From Candidatus Pacearchaeota archaeon (GTDB lineage: Archaea; Nanobdellota; Nanobdellia; Pacearchaeales; GW2011-AR1), in contig JAGVXH010000004.1 of NCBI GenBank assembly GCA_018303845.1, positions 1-64,000 of the forward strand: 64,000 nucleotides of DNA, written 5' to 3'. A program made the translations under genes and the position numbers. The notes below the pieces were generated by a model. That model saw nothing but the letters and a program-made list of their open reading frames with translations. It was not told the DNA's origin and ran no database searches. Positions 8,296 through 16,811 of the stretch are shown here, piece by piece. The stretch's first letter is position 1. Every line of letters begins with the position of its first letter.

Positions 8296-8938
8296 GATTG
8301 CTGTTCCAACATTTATTTATATACCTAGAATATTCAACTAAATCTATAGGTAAATCATCTTGTTTGTCTGCCCATCCTCTACTCGGCCAGTCAGCTATTC
8401 TTAACATTTCTGCAACAGCCTCTTTTTGATCATTGGGGTTCTCAGGATTAAAGGCATAGGGTGTCCCAATTTTCTGGTAATCAGAATCAAAATTTTTCTC
8501 TTCCCTGGCAATATATGTCAAAACGGATTTAACTCTTCTTAGCGAAGTGGGATGGCATACAATAATTAAATTTTTATGAGGCAACTCATTTTTTATAATA
8601 GTATCAATTCCAAAGCGACAACACTCTCCTCCATTACTAGCAGTAGGTTCGATATAAATATTTTTTTTATTAATACCATGAACCATATTCAATAAACCTG
8701 CTTGCCATTTCGCCTCAGGCAAACTCAAATCAATAAGATATCCAGAGTCTTTCCCAATTCCTCCAGTAAACATTGCATAGTCAGCCAATCCCTTGTTCAT
8801 AAGGTCGGAAACAGTTCTAGCAACAAGTGGATCATCCCTGCAAAAAACAAAGGCCCCATTTGCTTTTAGTAACAAGCCAGAGTCATCAGAGGACAGATAA
8901 TCAAACATATCACGAATCTTTTTCGTTTCAACTCTCAT
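8288..8938 (-). CDS. YdcF/SanA-like (DUF218) protein
   Basis: The 216-aa protein matches the DUF218 fold: an early acidic stretch CRDDP, a TGG motif in MFTGGIGKDSGY, an E-x-x-S/T-N pattern in IEPTASNGGE, and a late VCHPTSLRRV that corresponds to the family's conserved helix. DUF218 proteins (YdcF, SanA, ElyC) have been linked to SAM binding and envelope polysaccharide work, but their reactions are mostly unknown. No signal peptide is seen, so this one is probably cytosolic. It lies inside the operon, 4 bp after the kinase gene. Confidence 0.7.
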   Translation of the reverse strand: MRVETKKIRDMFDYLSSDDSGLLLKANGAFVFCRDDPLVARTVSDLMNKGLADYAMFTGGIGKDSGYLIDLSLPEAKWQAGLLNMVHGINKKNIYIEPTASNGGECCRFGIDTIIKNELPHKNLIIVCHPTSLRRVKSVLTYIAREEKNFDSDYQKIGTPYAFNPENPNDQKEAVAEMLRIADWPSRGWADKQDDLPIDLVEYSRYINKCWNSNHE

Positions 8939-8942
8939 TTAA

Positions 8943-9662
8943 TTAATGCGAATGCAGTCCCCCAATAATTTTCATATTACTAAAATCATTCATATCGATA
9001 ATCAAGTGCGGGCTTCTTTCCTTGTTATTATATGCAATCATTGCAGGGTACTCAATTTGAGAAACCATCTTCTCGGTTATAGCAGGATCTCTTGGCTTAC
9101 CATCTTTCTTGGCTCTTTCAATTTTTCTATGAACAGAGATTTCAGGAGAGACATCTAGGAAAATAGAATAATCAAATGGTAAATGCCTCAAGTACATAGA
9201 GGGAACCAGTATAACAGAATTTTTTTCAACTTCATAAGAATCAGAATGTTCAGTTCCATCTTTCTTGTTGTCTAAGATGTTTTCTAATAGCAACCTATTG
9301 GATACAGAAGAAGAGAAATTAAGAGATGATATTTGAGATATCAACTGAGATTCTATTTCTCCAAATTTCCAAATCTTTTTATAAAAATCAAGATCAACAG
9401 GATTTCCAGTCTTCACATTAGTTATCAGTTCATTATAAATTTTCATTGCCGGAGTATATCCAACATGAAAAGCATCTCCTTCTATAGTAATACAAGGAAG
9501 TTTAGACTCATTTAATTTATCACACAAAGCTCCAGAAAAAGTGGATTTTCCAGAATTAGAAAGACCTTCAATAGAAACAGACATAGGCCTGTCCTTGACA
9601 AATTCATTTTTGTAATCGTAAATTTTAGTCGCCGTTCTTGTAAAAATATCTACAAAACCCAT
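8943..9662 (-). CDS. P-loop kinase, uridine-kinase-like
   Basis: The 239-aa protein has a Walker A motif GLSNSGKST (33-41) and an EGDAFH acidic motif (61-66) like that of uridine kinase/phosphoribulokinase enzymes. A later DVSPEISVHRKIERAKKDGKPRD has the basic lid pattern of small-molecule kinases. It probably phosphorylates a sugar or nucleoside of the pathway. An APS-kinase-like role, such as CDP-phosphoramidate kinase Cj1415, cannot be excluded from the P-loop alone, but the EGDxFH motif favours the uridine-kinase side. It lies 1 bp after the HAD/nucleotidyltransferase gene. Confidence 0.75.
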   Translation of the reverse strand: MGFVDIFTRTATKIYDYKNEFVKDRPMSVSIEGLSNSGKSTFSGALCDKLNESKLPCITIEGDAFHVGYTPAMKIYNELITNVKTGNPVDLDFYKKIWKFGEIESQLISQISSLNFSSSVSNRLLLENILDNKKDGTEHSDSYEVEKNSVILVPSMYLRHLPFDYSIFLDVSPEISVHRKIERAKKDGKPRDPAITEKMVSQIEYPAMIAYNNKERSPHLIIDMNDFSNMKIIGGLHSH

Positions 9663-9663
9663 C

Positions 9664-10818
9664 TTATTCTCCTAAATACCCCTCCCCGTTAGGATAATTT
9701 TTCAAAGCATGTCTATAAGCGCTAGGAACTCCAGTATCAAACCAGGTAAAAACCTCAGCTCTCATTCCTTCTTCTATAAGAGAAGTAAATCCATTTGAAA
9801 CTTGAATTTCTCCCCCAATCAATTCATCATTATTTTCTAAAGCATTCCAGAAAACCTCATAGTCATAAACTCCAGCAAGCCCAATAAACGCATACTTATT
9901 ATCACTCTTAACTTTATCATCAATTCTAATAACCTTATTTCCAGAAACTGAAGCAGAGCAAAATCTAGAAGTGTCAGGAACCTCAGCCAAACCAAACCAA
10001 TTAAAATTAGGCTCAGGAATATCTTCAGAAACTAAAGTGTCAGCAGAAACAAAAATGAAAGGACACTGCAAGTACTGTTTACATTGTAATATAGAATACC
10101 CCGGCCCAGTCCCAGGTCCCTCAAACTTTCCAACATCAACAAAAGTAAGCTTCCTATTAATATAAGTAGAATTCAAGTAATCAATAACCATTCCCTTTTT
10201 GTATCCAACTGCAATAACTATCTCAACGTTCTCTGGAAATTTTTCAATAATATGACATATCGCAGGTTTCCCATTCACAGGGATCAATGCTTTATTAAAA
10301 GTCTTAGTAAACTCTCCCATTCTACTCCCAGTCCCTGCAGCAGGAATACAAACCTTATAATCATTAGAAAAAAACTTGTCATCTATTTGAATACAGGCAT
10401 CACAAACCGCGCCCTCGGCAGAAGCGGACGGAGTAACAAAGTCAGCAGCCTTCTTGGCCTCAATTCTAGCATTTCTAGGGGCAATTCCAAATTTACAATC
10501 CCTCAAAATAGGCGCATCAAAAATTCCATCTCCCATATAAGCAGTATTCTCAAATCCAAATTTTTCCTTAATGTAAGAATATCTATCTTTCTCTGTAATT
10601 AATTCAAGTCTATATCCCATATCAGAAATTCTTTTCTCAGAAATAGAAAATCCTCTTTTGTCAGCAGTGATAAAAACAATATTCAATTTATTCTTTAATA
10701 TTTTTAACCCATCTGCATCATGGGGCCCAAATATTTTATACACCTTCCCTTTCTCTGAATATAAAAACTGCCCCGTAGTCATTACTCCGTCAACATCAAG
10801 AATAAAATTATTTAACAT
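9664..10818 (-). CDS. KdsC-like HAD phosphatase fused to a sugar nucleotidyltransferase
   Basis: I take the ATG at 10818 because AGGAGG stands about 5 nt before it; an upstream ATG at 10854 has no such site. The 384-aa product begins with a KdsC-like C0-type HAD phosphatase (about 1-145) with the D8-x-D10-G-V-x-T-x-G nucleophile motif and GDGIFDAPIL near 96-105. A nucleotidyltransferase follows (about 152-384) with PAAGTGSRMG (159-168). KdsC-type phosphatases usually act on 8- or 9-carbon sugar acids such as KDO or sialic acid. This is the first gene of the operon, with a leader of about 85-90 nt after a TATA box near 10933. Confidence 0.87.
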   Translation of the reverse strand: MLNNFILDVDGVMTTGQFLYSEKGKVYKIFGPHDADGLKILKNKLNIVFITADKRGFSISEKRISDMGYRLELITEKDRYSYIKEKFGFENTAYMGDGIFDAPILRDCKFGIAPRNARIEAKKAADFVTPSASAEGAVCDACIQIDDKFFSNDYKVCIPAAGTGSRMGEFTKTFNKALIPVNGKPAICHIIEKFPENVEIVIAVGYKKGMVIDYLNSTYINRKLTFVDVGKFEGPGTGPGYSILQCKQYLQCPFIFVSADTLVSEDIPEPNFNWFGLAEVPDTSRFCSASVSGNKVIRIDDKVKSDNKYAFIGLAGVYDYEVFWNALENNDELIGGEIQVSNGFTSLIEEGMRAEVFTWFDTGVPSAYRHALKNYPNGEGYLGE

Positions 10819-10925
10819 GTTTCCTCCTAGTGAGAAACCGATAACTTTCATCATGTGACTTTATCCCAAAAGATCTTAATCTTCCAGCGACAAAGACGCA
10901 CGTCATAACGCCCTTTCCAAACTTC

Positions 10926-10940
10926 ATTTTATATATAAGC
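10926..10940 (-). promoter_or_regulatory. TATA box for the seven-gene sugar operon
   Basis: GCTTATATATAAAAT on the minus strand is a strong archaeal TATA box. It places the start about 85-90 nt before the ATG at 10818. This transcript therefore has a leader and a Shine-Dalgarno site, unlike most first genes here. Confidence 0.5.
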
Positions 10941-11039
10941 AATCTTGACGAGTATTCGCCCTTATCTGCTTTTAAATTTGAAAACTATAGGCTATATATA
11001 TATATCGGCACTAATTTGTTTATTTCGAAATAGTTAAGA

Positions 11040-11050
11040 TTTATAAAATA
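11040..11050 (+). promoter_or_regulatory. TATA box for the gene at 11069
   Basis: TTTATAAAATA lies 19-29 nt before the ATG at 11069, consistent with a leaderless transcript. An alternating TA run at 10993-11004 lies further up between the divergent genes. Confidence 0.45.
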
Positions 11051-11068
11051 TAAGATACCTGAATTAAA

Positions 11069-11947
11069 ATGAGACTTAAGAAGAAAAAAGTAGCATTCTG
11101 TTTTTCTGGTCAAGCAAGAACTTTCGATTTATGCTATCCTTACATTAAAAAAAATTTTTTAGACCCATTGGGGGAAAATAAAAAAGATTATGATATTTTC
11201 TGTTGCGTAGAAGACGAAAAAGACGCCGATAAAATACTAGTTATGCAGCCAACAAAAATATTAAAAGTAAAAAGCGAAGATTTTAACGAAAAATATAAAG
11301 ATGTTATATCTCTAAATTATAAAAAATATTTTGCCAGAGGAAACCTGAGCAATCAATTAAACCAGTTAAATAAAATATATCTAGCCAACAATTTAAGAAA
11401 ACAGTTTCAGAAAGAAAATAATATTTCATATAATTTTGTAGTAAGAACAAGGTTTGACATATTTCCGATAAGTAAAATAAATTATTCATCATTAAATAAA
11501 AATAAATTATATCTGCCAAAATCAAAAGACTCCACCCACCCAAATTATAATGACATAATAGCTATAGGAGGAGAAGCAATGTTGGATGTATACTCAGATA
11601 GAATAAAAAAATTTAAAGAGACGTTAGCTTTTTTTCATATTAAAAAAAGCTCTTTCAAAATGCATATATCATTATTTTTAGAAAAGAAATTTATTAATTT
11701 CTTCGAGTTGCTAATAAGAATATCAGAAAAAGATTCAATGAAAGCACGATTTTATAAGAAAGTAATTATTGCGAGATCTCTCTTGGGCTTCATTAGACCA
11801 CCTTTAAAAAATTGTTATACTGCAGAGTCTGGACTATACAAATATTTAGAGAATGAAAAAATAAAGCCAAAAATAATTACAATAGATTTTGCATTAATTA
11901 GGGAAAAATGGGTAGAAAATGGAGTTTGGCTAGATAGACAAAACTAA
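11069..11947 (+). CDS. Putative glycosyltransferase (WavE/DUF7796-like)
   Basis: The 292-aa protein opens with VAFCFSGQARTFD, a start seen in a group of surface-polysaccharide glycosyltransferase-like proteins. It carries VVRTRFDIFP (about 124-133), in which the R-x-R-x-D centre resembles the acidic metal/nucleotide site of WavE-like enzymes. No membrane segment is evident. It stands alone on the plus strand, and its 3' end touches a methyltransferase pseudogene on the other strand. A glycosyltransferase role is a family-level inference. Confidence 0.55.
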   Translation: MRLKKKKVAFCFSGQARTFDLCYPYIKKNFLDPLGENKKDYDIFCCVEDEKDADKILVMQPTKILKVKSEDFNEKYKDVISLNYKKYFARGNLSNQLNQLNKIYLANNLRKQFQKENNISYNFVVRTRFDIFPISKINYSSLNKNKLYLPKSKDSTHPNYNDIIAIGGEAMLDVYSDRIKKFKETLAFFHIKKSSFKMHISLFLEKKFINFFELLIRISEKDSMKARFYKKVIIARSLLGFIRPPLKNCYTAESGLYKYLENEKIKPKIITIDFALIREKWVENGVWLDRQN

Positions 11948-12426
11948 ATCTTTTGAATAACCCAAGTAATCTCTCTCTTTTGCCATTTTAAAAAACGACC
12001 CCTTTTAACTTCCGTAGAAATATGCTTAAATCCACCCTTGTCTCTAAAGGTAGTAAGCCCCTCTCCTGTGACCGAACGAATGGCATATTCATTAAAATAA
12101 TTTCTATGAGTTATATACAAAAAGCTCCTTTAGATCCCACATGAGGACATTTTATCTTCGCAATTCCTCCAGATTTCAAAATTCTTTTTATTTCTTCAAA
12201 AAATCCGTAGGTCCTTAAGATGCCCTAGGATATGAGATGCTAAGATATAATTAATAGAATTAGATTTAAATGGATAAGGATAAAATATTCAAATCATGTT
12301 TAATATCTGCTCTGTTGAGCAAATCTACATTGAGAAATCCAGCTAGTTTTCCAGCCCCACTTCCCAAGTTTAGTTTAATTGTTTTTTGTTTTTGGAATCT
12401 TTATTCAGCACATTTTTAGTTTTCAT
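11944..12426 (-). pseudogene. Decayed SAM methyltransferase, paralogue of the gene at 28803
   Basis: Translated on the minus strand in shifting frames, this stretch gives KLNLGSGAGKLAGFLNVD, then PFKSNSINYIL, then RILKSGGIAKIKCPH, and finally WQKREITWVIQK before a stop. These match in order the intact methyltransferase at 28803-29273 (LNLGCGDKPLKGF, SNSIDYI, RILKLGARIKVKVPH, WQKREIIWVVEK). At least three frame changes or stops break it, so it is dead. Just upstream, a minus-strand open stretch at about 12419-12537 ends in IRQLDEN and may be another gene remnant. No other gene is seen before the flippase. Confidence 0.85.
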
Positions 12427-12539
12427 CTAACTGTCGGATAAAGGTGATTTGTGATTTTTTATCCAGCCAAGGATTTGCTAAAAAATAAGCCAGAAAAGAG
12501 TTAAAAAGAAGTAACGGCAACAAAGGGAGATAATAGTCA

Positions 12540-13907
12540 ATGAAAAATCAAATAAAAGAAGAGGCTCAAGATATAGGCAACGCCCTAAGAAGAATAAGAA
12601 CAAGAAACTTCTCAGGCACAGCAGGTCAAGTAGTAAAGAATTCTACATACCAACTTGCAACGAATCTAACATTCAAATTTGGGAGCATGGCCTTCACAAT
12701 AATTTTAGCACGAATGTTGGGAGTAGAGCTTTTCGGACTTTACACATTAGCACTATCAACGATAGTTTTATTCTCTGCTTTCTCTAGCTTCGGGATAGGG
12801 TCCACGCTTATTACATTTGTTTCAAAATCTTTATTAAAAAATAACCCGCAAAAAGCAAAGTCCTATGTAAAAGGACTGTTAAAATACAAATTATATCTAA
12901 CAACTACATGCTCTCTCTTCCTAATTTTTTGCGCATATTTTTTAGCGAATAATTATTACCAAAAACCAATATTTTACGCATTGCTAGCTGGGGCACTATA
13001 TATCCCAGCAAGCAGCTTAGTGTCATTTCTGGCGACAATATTCCAATCTGATAACAATTTTAAAACTCCAATGATAGAAGAAATTATTTTTCAAATTTTA
13101 AGGCTAACAATTATACCCATTGGAATTTTATTTTTGCTTAAAACATCGGCATCAAACGCCACAATTATAACTATAATTATCTTAATTACAGCCCTTTGTC
13201 ATTTTGTCGGATTAGTATATTTGAAAATTGCCACGAAAAAAGAAATAAATTTTCTGAAAGGAAGCGCTGAACCATTGACGAAAAATGAAGTTAAAGATGT
13301 AAAAAAATTTATATTCCCTCTAGTTTTAACATCTCTAAGCGGAATGTTTTATGGCTACATAGACACAATCATGTTAGGGCACTATATTCCAGATGCATCA
13401 TATATAGGATTATATGGAGTAGCACTAGGATTAATAGGCTCCGCGGGGGCTCTAATCAGCTTTCTCCCAAGCGTGATTCTTCCAACTTTTTCAAGAATGA
13501 AAGGTGAATCACTAGAACACATTTTTTCAAAAGTTCGCAAATTTACATTATTAATAGGAGTCTCGGCAGCAATTTTTACCTACTTAATTGCAAAATATAT
13601 TCTAATGCTTTATGGCCCCGATTTCGCACAGGCAACAATAATATTGCAAATATTATCAATAATGTTAATTCTAGCACCAGTGGCAGGAGTCTACGATGCA
13701 TATTTTACATCAATTAAAAAAACTGAGCTTATCGCAAAACTTTTGATAATATCAACAATAGTCAATGTGATATTAAATATAGTTTTGATAAAATATGGAC
13801 TACAGTTTGGAATGATGCAGGCAGTTTTGGGAGCATGCCTGGCAAGTATATTCTCAAGGGCAGTATATCTTGGAGGATTCCTAATAGCGAAGAAGAGTAT
13901 AGGCTAG
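12540..13907 (+). CDS. Oligosaccharide flippase (Wzx/MATE-like)
   Basis: The 455-aa polytopic protein has about 12-14 predicted membrane segments and the N-terminal pattern of the polysaccharide exporter family (KNSTYQLATNLTFKFGSMAFTI, then LGVELFGLYTLA). Members move lipid-linked glycans across the membrane. In this locus it probably flips the dolichyl-linked glycan assembled by GPT and the glycosyltransferases, to be used by AglB. A GGGA-type site lies just before the ATG. Confidence 0.88.
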   Translation: MKNQIKEEAQDIGNALRRIRTRNFSGTAGQVVKNSTYQLATNLTFKFGSMAFTIILARMLGVELFGLYTLALSTIVLFSAFSSFGIGSTLITFVSKSLLKNNPQKAKSYVKGLLKYKLYLTTTCSLFLIFCAYFLANNYYQKPIFYALLAGALYIPASSLVSFLATIFQSDNNFKTPMIEEIIFQILRLTIIPIGILFLLKTSASNATIITIIILITALCHFVGLVYLKIATKKEINFLKGSAEPLTKNEVKDVKKFIFPLVLTSLSGMFYGYIDTIMLGHYIPDASYIGLYGVALGLIGSAGALISFLPSVILPTFSRMKGESLEHIFSKVRKFTLLIGVSAAIFTYLIAKYILMLYGPDFAQATIILQILSIMLILAPVAGVYDAYFTSIKKTELIAKLLIISTIVNVILNIVLIKYGLQFGMMQAVLGACLASIFSRAVYLGGFLIAKKSIG

Positions 13908-13908
13908 A

Positions 13909-14427
13909 TTACAAAATCCAATGGTAATCGTGAGTATAATCATAATCTCGCTCACTAATCATCTTCAATCCATACTTCTCACATAACTTCAAAGTATCTT
14001 TATTAAAACTCCACCATCCAGGAACAAACTCCGTAGGAACAATCCCAAGTTCTTTTTTCATCCAGTCCATTGATTCTTTAAATAATTTATTTTGCTCTCC
14101 ATAATTCATATTCTTCATAGTAAGACAAAGATGTATGTGCAAACCTAATTTCCCCCAGTTTCTCATTCATAAATATCTCTCCTTCATAATCTTAGAAATT
14201 TCCTCTTTAGATAATTTTACATTAAAAGAATTCTTATAATAAGTATAATTGGTAGGTGTCATTAGATACCAACCCCGAGCCTGTTTCCCATCGCATCTTT
14301 TCTTAATTTCTTCCCAGCAATCATCGTCAACAACCAATTCTGTATGGACAGCAAGTGGCTTAAATCTAGAAACGACCCATCGAAAAGTATTATTAATGAC
14401 CGCAAGATAGTCTTGTTTTAATTTCAT
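13909..14427 (-). pseudogene. NodB-like deacetylase-family gene split by one in-frame TGA
   Basis: Two consecutive open stretches (14427-14167 and 14166-13909) lie in the same frame, separated only by TGA at 14169-14167. Together they align along their length with the intact 26610-27152 protein: MKERYL-stop-M here against MKERYLWM there, then LHIHLCL against LHAHLCL, then EFVPGWWSFN in both. A single TGG-to-TGA change explains the break. The C-terminal part carries the third NodB-like motif but no clear first DD motif. It is probably a recently inactivated copy; the 86-aa N-terminal product may still be made. Confidence 0.85.
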
Positions 14428-14476
14428 AATAATTATATTCTCAGCATGTACAACAGATTCACCTCAAAGGACTAAA

Positions 14477-14674
14477 TTAAATATATCCAAGATCCTTCAA
14501 TCTTTCACGAACTTCCTTCTCGTCAACTTCATCCTCAGAATCTTCATCTTCCTCAAGAACTTGATCTAAAATAAAACCAACATATTCTTCAATAGTCTCA
14601 AATCCAAGATCTGCTCCCTTAGTCATCAATTTTCCCTTTTTAGCTTCTGAAATTTTTATATTTACGCTTCCCAT
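14477..14674 (-). CDS. Small RHH-like protein, copy 1
   Basis: The 65-aa acidic protein has an N-terminal beta-strand (VNIKIS), a helix with FETIEEYVGFILDQVL, and a C-terminal tail KEVRERLKDLGYI. The order strand-helix-helix resembles ribbon-helix-helix DNA-binding proteins. A longer, more basic relative at 26244-26474 shares the YVxxILxxVL helix and the xxRLKxLGYI ending. Both sit one gene from a NodB-like gene and near an alkaline-phosphatase-superfamily gene. Many sulfatases end in a similar RLxxLGY tail. Its role is unknown. Confidence 0.6.
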   Translation of the reverse strand: MGSVNIKISEAKKGKLMTKGADLGFETIEEYVGFILDQVLEEDEDSEDEVDEKEVRERLKDLGYI

Positions 14675-15010
14675 AAAAATAATTACACTTATTTCTTTAT
14701 AAAATTATGTATCTCTAGGCTGTAAAAAGATATATCAGCCTTAATAAAAAGTCAAATAAGAATGGTTTTGCGTTAAAAGTTAATGCCTTAATTGCAACTC
14801 CATGATAAATAAAACATTCTTTTATCTCAACTCATATTACAAATCTCTCCCCTTATCCCAATAGATACATTATCGTTACTATTAAAATTAGACCAAACTT
14901 TAATAATTGGTTTTACTATTAGGAAAAATTATTTATATTATTCCCAAAAAGAGTTGATTATGAAATTTTATGAAGTAAAGATTTAATAACCTCTCATCCC
15001 CCAAACTAAC
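14675..15010. other. Intergenic stretch of 336 bp
   Basis: I see no reading frame or RNA fold I can defend here. It holds candidate promoters: TTTATAAAATTATG near 14696-14709 for the minus-strand RHH gene, and ATTTAATAAC at 14981-14990, about 21-30 nt before the plus-strand methyltransferase. Confidence 0.4.
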
Positions 15011-15673
15011 ATGGATGAAAAACTAAAAGAATTTCATAAAAAATTAAAAAAAAATTTAGAGAATCAAGAAAAATATTATGAATCATTCATCTATTCTAAA
15101 GAAGCTGGGTTTTATCAAGGGTTCGACAAAATAGAACTTAAGGGCTGCAGATCAAGCGAAAAAAGACTTGAAAGATACGACATAAAAGAATTCTTATCAG
15201 ACAGCAAGAAGGCATTGGATATAGGATGTAATTGCGGATTTTTCACGTTGCTTATTTCGGATCTTGTGTCTAAGATAGATGGAGTAGAAATAAACCCATT
15301 TTTAATACAAATAGCAAGAGACACAAAAGACTTCCTTAAAAATCACAATTCTTCTTTTTATACAACAAGCTTTGAAAAGTTCAGGCCAAAAGAAAAATAT
15401 GATATAATATTTTCATTAGCAAACGACGAAACAGTTGATGGAAACACTAAATTTACTTTTATAGAATATATTTTAAAAATAAGAAATCTATTAAATCCAG
15501 AGGGACTTCTAATCTTCGAAAGTCAGGCATTAAAAGAATCTTTAAACGAATTTCCAGAAAAAAAATATGAACACCTAAAAAAGCATTTTGACATATTGGT
15601 AGAAAAAAAGGTTCCAACAGATTATCCCTATAATGTAAAAGAAAGAGCCTTTTTTGTTCTGAAAAAAAAATAA
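15011..15673 (+). CDS. SAM-dependent methyltransferase
   Basis: The 220-aa class I methyltransferase has motif I ALDIGCNCGFF (68-78), an acidic residue ending the second strand in DGVEINP, and a motif near FSLANDE. The substrate is unknown. It lies 4 bp before the alkaline-phosphatase-superfamily gene and is probably cotranscribed with it. The pairing methyltransferase plus phosphatase-superfamily enzyme recurs at 24136-26203. It could methylate a glycan hydroxyl or a phosphoramidate, but that is inference. Confidence 0.82.
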   Translation: MDEKLKEFHKKLKKNLENQEKYYESFIYSKEAGFYQGFDKIELKGCRSSEKRLERYDIKEFLSDSKKALDIGCNCGFFTLLISDLVSKIDGVEINPFLIQIARDTKDFLKNHNSSFYTTSFEKFRPKEKYDIIFSLANDETVDGNTKFTFIEYILKIRNLLNPEGLLIFESQALKESLNEFPEKKYEHLKKHFDILVEKKVPTDYPYNVKERAFFVLKKK

Positions 15674-15677
15674 TTCA

Positions 15678-16811
15678 ATGAAACAACAAAACATAATAAT
15701 AATCTTACTAGACGGCGCTAGACATGATAGCCTAAAACTCCTTACCTCTTTCAATGCCTGGACAAAAAAGGGAACCACCTTCTCAAAAATGATAACTTAT
15801 GGCCCCCAGACAGTAACGGCCATTCATGCGCTCCTAAGCGGAATGAACGGAAACAGGAGTGGAGCAAACAACTACTACGGCATCCTAAATTTCAAGAAAA
15901 AACTTTGCAAAACACTCCCGCAATATCTCAAAGAATCAAACTACACAACCTCAGCAGACGTCCTACAAGATATAGTCCTTCCAAACCAAGGCTTCGACAG
16001 CATAACACTTCACGATGAAAAAAAAGACGACATAGTCCAAAAACATGTCAACTTAATTAAGCAACATGCAGAGTTAAGAAAACAAAATAAAAACTTCTTC
16101 TTGTTCCTACAATACAGCCCAATTCACACCTATGTAGTTCACGAAGTCCTAAAGAAATATGATTACGACGATTATAATTCCAAATATTTTAACAACCCAG
16201 AAAAAAATCTAGAAGAATACAATAAGATTGTTTCCAATACAGGGAAATACTTAGATAAAATAATGCAAACATCAGAAGAACTAGGTTTATTCAAAGACAC
16301 GCTATTCATTTTATTCTCAGACCACGGAGCAAGCGTAGGGGAGAAAGAAGGCGAACTAGGCTATGGAAGATTCTGCTATGATTATACAATTAAATCTTTC
16401 GCGACATTCATTCAGCCAGAATTCTTTCCAGAGCAAAAGGAGGTAAAAAAACTATCAAGAATAATAGACTTCTTCCCAACAATTCTAGATGTTCTAAATA
16501 TCCCAGAATCCCCAATGCCTCTAAAAATCCAAGGTAAAAGTCTGTTTCCCTTAATTCAAGACGAACCCGACGAAAGAATAGCACTTTCAGAAGCTTCAGG
16601 CGTAGAACAAAAACCAACCAATATCCCACCAAGAATACATTCCATTAGAACTCCAAACTGGAAGCTAATTTATAATACAGAAACAAAAGAAAAAGAAATA
16701 TATAACTTAGAAGAAGATCCAAAAGAAAAACAAAATCTTATCGGAACCAACCCTGAAAAAGAAAAAGAACTTTTCAAAAAACTATTAGAACTTAATCCAA
16801 GTATAAATTAA
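15678..16811 (+). CDS. Alkaline-phosphatase-superfamily enzyme, Thr nucleophile type
   Basis: The 377-aa protein follows the sulfatase/phosphodiesterase plan: metal-binding D12 in IIILLDGARHDS, a nucleophile strand TVTAIHALLSG (45-55), FSDHGAS with the Asp-His metal pair (about 213-219), and a late C-terminal domain IYNLEEDPKEKQNL. At the C-x-P-x-R site of true sulfatases this protein has T45-V-T-A-I, so formylglycine cannot form. A Thr nucleophile is typical of phosphate-monoester or phospho-group transfer enzymes such as EptA-type transferases. No membrane segment or signal is seen. It converges with the formyltransferase gene, overlapping by 4 bp. Confidence 0.85.
   Translation: MKQQNIIIILLDGARHDSLKLLTSFNAWTKKGTTFSKMITYGPQTVTAIHALLSGMNGNRSGANNYYGILNFKKKLCKTLPQYLKESNYTTSADVLQDIVLPNQGFDSITLHDEKKDDIVQKHVNLIKQHAELRKQNKNFFLFLQYSPIHTYVVHEVLKKYDYDDYNSKYFNNPEKNLEEYNKIVSNTGKYLDKIMQTSEELGLFKDTLFILFSDHGASVGEKEGELGYGRFCYDYTIKSFATFIQPEFFPEQKEVKKLSRIIDFFPTILDVLNIPESPMPLKIQGKSLFPLIQDEPDERIALSEASGVEQKPTNIPPRIHSIRTPNWKLIYNTETKEKEIYNLEEDPKEKQNLIGTNPEKEKELFKKLLELNPSIN

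Noticed and set aside
8943-9662. P-loop kinase as the missing Cj1415 (CDP-phosphoramidate kinase)
   Set aside because: It lies in another operon 10 kb away and its EGDAFH motif looks like uridine kinase, not APS kinase. I leave it as a possibility only.
10993-11004. TA dinucleotide run as a microsatellite of interest
   Set aside because: It is short and lies in a divergent promoter region where AT boxes are expected.
12419-12537. Separate small gene ending in IRQLDEN on the minus strand
   Set aside because: It has no start codon before a stop upstream and is only about 40 codons long; most likely a remnant, mentioned under the adjacent pseudogene.
14167-14169. TGA read as Trp or selenocysteine
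   Set aside because: Other Trp codons in the window are TGG, homologues have no Cys at the site, and the second TGA break is not at a Trp-like position.
15678-16811. True sulfatase
   Set aside because: The C/S-x-P-x-R formylglycine motif is missing; Thr occupies the nucleophile place.
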